From positions 1 to 45,525 of the forward strand of contig JAGVPM010000140.1 in the NCBI GenBank assembly GCA_020052235.1: a stretch of 45,525 nucleotides of DNA, in the 5' to 3' direction. Origin of the DNA: Candidatus Goldiibacteriota bacterium (GTDB lineage Bacteria > Oederibacteriota > JAAXVQ01). Positions 42,663-45,525 of the stretch are shown piece after piece (the first letter of the stretch is position 1; the number at the start of each line of letters is the position of its first letter). The notes under the pieces are model-generated. The model was not told the DNA's origin. It did no database searches and saw only the letters and a program-made list of their open reading frames with translations. A program made the translations under genes and the position numbers.

Positions 42663-42965
42663 ATGGACAATACACTGAGCATCAAATGCCCCAAGTGCAA
42701 AGATATTTTGATTGTAAACCGCATCACCGGCGAATTGATCGAAGTCCGCAGCCCTTTGCTGGAAGAAAGCACAGGCGACCGTTTCGAGGACGCGCTCAAG
42801 AAAATTAAAATGAATGCCCGGGAAGCGGAAGAAAAATTTCAAAAAGCCAAAGAAGCGGAAAAAAACAAAAAGCAGGACTTGGATGCGCTGTTTGAAAAAT
42901 CATTGGAACAAGCCAAAAAAGACGACCCTGCGTCCAAACCCATCCGCGAAATCGACCTCTCGTAA
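42663..42965 (+). CDS. Small CPKC-motif protein with a charged helical tail
   Basis: A 100-residue protein. The N-terminus (residues 5-16, LSIKCPKCKDIL) has a single CxxC knuckle that could bind zinc in a dimer. VRSPLLEESTGDRFEDALKK and a long charged helix (AREAEEKFQKAKEAEK, DLDALFEKSLEQAKK) follow and probably form a coiled coil. I have no function for it. AAGGTGG lies five bases before the ATG at 42663. It is convergent with the TPR gene, and the 19-base gap leaves little room for separate terminators. Confidence 0.7.
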   Translation: MDNTLSIKCPKCKDILIVNRITGELIEVRSPLLEESTGDRFEDALKKIKMNAREAEEKFQKAKEAEKNKKQDLDALFEKSLEQAKKDDPASKPIREIDLS

Positions 42966-42984
42966 CCGGCCAATGCGTTGCCGC

Positions 42985-44724
42985 TCAAATGGTGAGCCGC
43001 TTCGAATCCGCGGGAATTTCCTCTTCAGCACCGCCCTTAACCCGGCGGATACGGTTGGCAATTCCCCAGTGGGCCGTACGATTGTTGGTCTTATCATAAA
43101 ATACCGCCAATTGCTCCAGGGGATCCAGCAGCCGCAAATTATTTTCACCGTACGTGGCCGTATACAGATTCAGCGCGTCTTTGAGCATTTTCTCGGTTTC
43201 AATAAAATTATTTTTAATAAAATACACTTCGGACATCTGCAAAAGATATTTGCCGTAAATGACATTTTTAGCGCCGATGGCTTGCCGGGCGGCATCCAGG
43301 CTCTGATGCGCAAACTTTTCCGCTTCGAACAACTTGCCCTGCGCCAGATAAATCCGGCTTAATATATATGCGGATTCCGCCGTGGCATCATGCGCGGCGC
43401 CGTAATATTTTTCATTCAGCCCGTGAGCCTGCAAAGCAAATTTTTCCGCGGAATCAAATTGATTGCGCAACAGGCGGATCTCGCCCAATTTCAAAAATAT
43501 GGAAGAGGCCAGCGGATTCCCCGGCCCCAATGCCTTGACCACAATATCCTTGGCCTGTTCGTATAATTCCTCGGCTTCGTCCAATTTGAGTTGTTCGATA
43601 TATAAATCCCCCAGCCGCTCCAAATACACGCATACGTAAATCGTATATCCCTTGGAAGCCTGCACCGCCAGCTGGAGCGCATCGCGGGAATTTTTTTCCG
43701 CATCCTCGTATTGGCAATAGGCCTGCTGAATGACCGCCATGTTGCTGTAAATGGCCGCCAGGTTGGACAAGATCACCGGATGCGTTTCGTTCCGGGAATA
43801 TTTTTCCAAAATCAAAAGTGCATTAAAGCAGGTGGATTTGGCCTGGTCGTACAAACCTTGGTATAAATAATTGGATACCAAGTTGTTCATCATAAACGCG
43901 ATAAACATGTGTTCTTTGCCAAACTGCAATTGATACTGGCGGAGCATGTCCCCGGTCAGGGGCAAAACATCGCGGAACGCGCCCACATTGAGTTTGTTGT
44001 CGATTAAATCGGATTGCATGGCAATGGCAAAAGGATGCGCCTTCCCCAGCTTGAACTCCGCCAATTTCAGGCTGTTTTCATTCACGGAAATACTGCGTTT
44101 AAACTCCCCGCGCAACCTGGCCAGCTGGTAATCCTGGCGCAACAGCGCCAATTCCACAGACGTCTGCTCGGGATTGGTCAAACACCAAATCAGGGATTGA
44201 ACTTCCGCCCGCCGGACCTGCGTTTTAAACAAATGAATCCCAAACACCGAAGGCAACAGCAACAGGAAGGCCGCCAAGCAAACAACCAAAATTCCGGTTG
44301 CGCGCCAATCGCGGCCGCCGGCCGACTGCAAGACCGTGTTCTGCTCAATTTTGGATAAGGCTTTTCTTCTTAAGGTTTCCCGCAGTTTGAAAAATTTCCG
44401 AAAATAAATTTTGTTGGCAAACATGCCCGAGGCCAGCATGACTTCCAGCGGCAAGGTAACGTGGCAGGGATTGGTGCTGAAATAAAAATCTCCGGCAATA
44501 ATGCCGGCGGAAAAAAAACACGCCCAAAAATAATTTTTCCGCAGCATGAACCACAGCGGCCCGAAAAAAAATGCCGCCCAATTCCACTGGCTCAACCCGC
44601 GGGCGAATTTCCATTTATAAATAAAATAACGGTAATTGCCGCCGATAAAATGACGGATGGCATCATCGACCAATTCCGGATGGTTGGGCGAAAAAATTTG
44701 TTTAAACGGCGCAAAAAACTTCAT
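42985..44724 (-). CDS. Membrane protein with DUF2628-type N-terminus and TPR repeats
   Basis: A 579-residue protein. The N-terminus has WNWAAFFFGPLWFMLRKNYFWA, typical of DUF2628, with hydrophobic segments to about residue 95. A further membrane segment (about 143-160, ILVVCLAAFLLLLPSVFG) follows. The rest is about seven tetratricopeptide-type repeats (for example LGDLYIEQLKLDEAEELYEQA, YILSRIYLAQGKLFEAEKFA), which bind protein partners, probably from outside the membrane. The family is unknown. I take ATG at 44724; a TTG at 44742 is an alternative and neither has a clear ribosome site. Confidence 0.78.
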   Translation of the reverse strand: MKFFAPFKQIFSPNHPELVDDAIRHFIGGNYRYFIYKWKFARGLSQWNWAAFFFGPLWFMLRKNYFWACFFSAGIIAGDFYFSTNPCHVTLPLEVMLASGMFANKIYFRKFFKLRETLRRKALSKIEQNTVLQSAGGRDWRATGILVVCLAAFLLLLPSVFGIHLFKTQVRRAEVQSLIWCLTNPEQTSVELALLRQDYQLARLRGEFKRSISVNENSLKLAEFKLGKAHPFAIAMQSDLIDNKLNVGAFRDVLPLTGDMLRQYQLQFGKEHMFIAFMMNNLVSNYLYQGLYDQAKSTCFNALLILEKYSRNETHPVILSNLAAIYSNMAVIQQAYCQYEDAEKNSRDALQLAVQASKGYTIYVCVYLERLGDLYIEQLKLDEAEELYEQAKDIVVKALGPGNPLASSIFLKLGEIRLLRNQFDSAEKFALQAHGLNEKYYGAAHDATAESAYILSRIYLAQGKLFEAEKFAHQSLDAARQAIGAKNVIYGKYLLQMSEVYFIKNNFIETEKMLKDALNLYTATYGENNLRLLDPLEQLAVFYDKTNNRTAHWGIANRIRRVKGGAEEEIPADSKRLTI

Positions 44725-44763
44725 GCCTGTCAGCTTTCCCAAGGGATCCCCGCGTTTTTTAGT

Positions 44764-45159
44764 TTACCCCTTAGGCTGAAATACGTCAAATTTGTTTCCA
44801 TACAGATCTTGAAATTGAAATGCCAAACCCCAGGAATTTTCCATGGGTTCCCCGAGAATTTTTACGTTTTGTTTTAAAAATGCCTGATACGTGGCGCGGA
44901 CATCCGAACTGGACATGACCATAAGCGAAATATCCCCGCCGGTCTGTTTACCCACGCGCGCCAGCGCCTCGGGGGTATCGGCTTTCATGAGCACCACGCC
45001 GGTTTCTTTTTGATCCGGAGGGCTCACCACCAACCAGCGGAATCCATTGGGCAATACGGCATCATGATTTTTTTCAAAGCCCAGTTTCTGCGTGTAAAAA
45101 GCCAGCGCTTCGTCTTGGTCGCGCACCAAAATGGCAATATGTGTAATCCGTTGTATCAT
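44764..45159 (-). CDS. VOC/glyoxalase-family protein
   Basis: A 131-residue protein of the vicinal oxygen chelate fold with two beta-alpha-beta-beta-beta units: ITHIAILVRDQDEALAFYTQKLGF and then SDVRATYQAFLKQNVKILGEP, ending FQDLYGNKFDVFQ. Metal ligands are His7 and a terminal acidic residue; the Glu of glyoxalase I (FELT) is replaced by WLVV. It may be a dioxygenase, resistance or glyoxalase-like protein. GGGGTGG lies before the ATG. It shares strand with the TPR gene, 39 bases upstream of it. Confidence 0.85.
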   Translation of the reverse strand: MIQRITHIAILVRDQDEALAFYTQKLGFEKNHDAVLPNGFRWLVVSPPDQKETGVVLMKADTPEALARVGKQTGGDISLMVMSSSDVRATYQAFLKQNVKILGEPMENSWGLAFQFQDLYGNKFDVFQPKG

Positions 45160-45278
45160 ACGCGTCCACCCCGGTTCTCTATAAGCTCAATTGCCCCGCG
45201 GACAATTGCCGTCCTATGCCTTAGATTCGGTTGGAATTTGGTTTTCCTTCACTGCCGGATAAACCAATTACCCGGCAC
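45160..45278. other. Intergenic stretch with a weak hairpin
   Basis: Gap between the VOC gene and the ferredoxin remnant. It holds two CAATTG...CAATTG repeats (45187-45210 region) and the dyad TGCCGG...CCGGCA near 45254-45277, which could end a leftward transcript. No gene is visible. Confidence 0.4.
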
Positions 45279-45440
45279 TCACGCCAATTTGTCCAATAAT
45301 TTTTTTACAGGTTTCGGATAGTGCCCGCGCCCCCGGAACTTGGCCGTGTAAATCGCTTTTTGGGGACAGTGGTTAAAACAGGCCCAGCAGCCGTAACAAA
45401 GCGCCATATCAAATTTTGGAAACGGATCTAGTGTAGTGAG
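45279..45440 (-). pseudogene. C-terminal fragment of a ferredoxin-type iron-sulfur protein
   Basis: On the minus strand the frame reads DPFPKFDMALCYGCWACFNH then CPQKAIYTAKF, with C-x2-C-x2-C-x3-CP, the [4Fe-4S] ligand set, and ends with HYPKPVKKLLDKLA. This is the end of a ferredoxin or flavodoxin/ferredoxin-type (EFR1-like) protein. A stop codon at 45441-45443 closes the frame directly upstream, and DPFPKF is not a plausible start, so the N-terminal part has been lost. A start at the internal ATG (45407) would give 42 residues with the ligand set nearly intact but no fold. Confidence 0.6.
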
Positions 45441-45463
45441 TCATAAATACCTTTACAATTGAC

Positions 45464-45525
45464 TTTACTTGCCCCATGACGAGGGATATAATGCATATAA
45501 ATGAATTTAGCCGAACCCGTAACAC
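45464..45525 (+). other. Promoter and beginning of a rightward gene cut by the window edge
   Basis: TTTACT (45464-45469), 17-base spacer, TATAAT (45487-45492), then an ATG at 45501 (MNLAEPVT...) only nine bases after the -10 box and open to the edge. This would give a leaderless or nearly leaderless message. The position next to a truncated gene suggests a mobile element. Too little is present to name the product; another frame from ATG 45491 is also open. Confidence 0.35.

Overview
The window reads as a chromosomal segment from a flagellated or chemotactic Gram-negative bacterium of mid GC content. Outer-membrane markers are two beta-barrel proteins, a LolA-like sorting factor, lipoproteins and a PpiD-type foldase. 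A rod-shape gene (mreB), a CZB-type chemoreceptor behind a sigma-28-like promoter, bacteriohemerythrin, CheX and an HD-GYP regulator point to a motile rod. Scattered gene content, frequent ATGA stop/start overlaps and abundant small intergenic palindromes resemble genomes of little-cultured lineages (deltaproteobacterial, Omnitrophota-like or Elusimicrobiota-like). No phylum can be fixed from this sequence alone. No tRNA, rRNA or CRISPR array was seen.

Layout. 1-4.3 kb: truncated mreB coupled to a small membrane protein, a periplasmic SurA/PpiD-type PPIase, a zinc-ribbon protein and a DedA protein. 4.3-8.0 kb: a tight minus-strand operon (NlpC/P60 lipoprotein, Maf, secreted protein, MFS exporter), preceded by a macro-domain protein. 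8.2-11.3 kb: GNAT, a small lipoprotein, a zinc-ribbon membrane protein, an SDR and MazG. 12-16.6 kb: a TetR regulator divergent from a three-gene envelope transport operon (HAE3-like RND, LolA-like protein, beta-barrel), with dyads over the promoter. 16.7-19.8 kb: a cobalamin-type radical SAM protein, then a MarR regulator and a metallo-beta-lactamase-fold protein sharing three copies of one operator.

19.8-28.8 kb: signalling and housekeeping mix. Chemoreceptor plus bacteriohemerythrin, NagA, AcpS, a patatin/POTRA/beta-barrel protein, a REC-HD-GYP regulator, a CheW-CZB-MCP fusion broken by a frameshift, and CheX. 29-30.7 kb: glnS. 30.7-34 kb: an accessory island with a membrane-anchored DUF4145/HEPN-like protein and an ORF6N protein bracketed by three copies of a composite palindromic repeat, then a lone receiver, an XRE regulator and a HEPN/nucleotidyltransferase pair. 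34-45.5 kb: phosphofructokinase, GH2 beta-mannosidase, VIT/VWA surface protein, zinc phospholipase C-like protein, GyrI-like protein, a TPR membrane protein, a VOC protein and, at the right edge, a ferredoxin C-terminus cut off by what looks like an insertion boundary.

The strongest non-gene signal is the set of intergenic palindromes. At least five core sequences share GTAG/CTAC or TGTAGGG feet and cluster at gene 3' ends, twice supplying the stop codon. This is the signature of REP elements mobilised by REP-associated tyrosine transposases, although no such transposase lies in the window.
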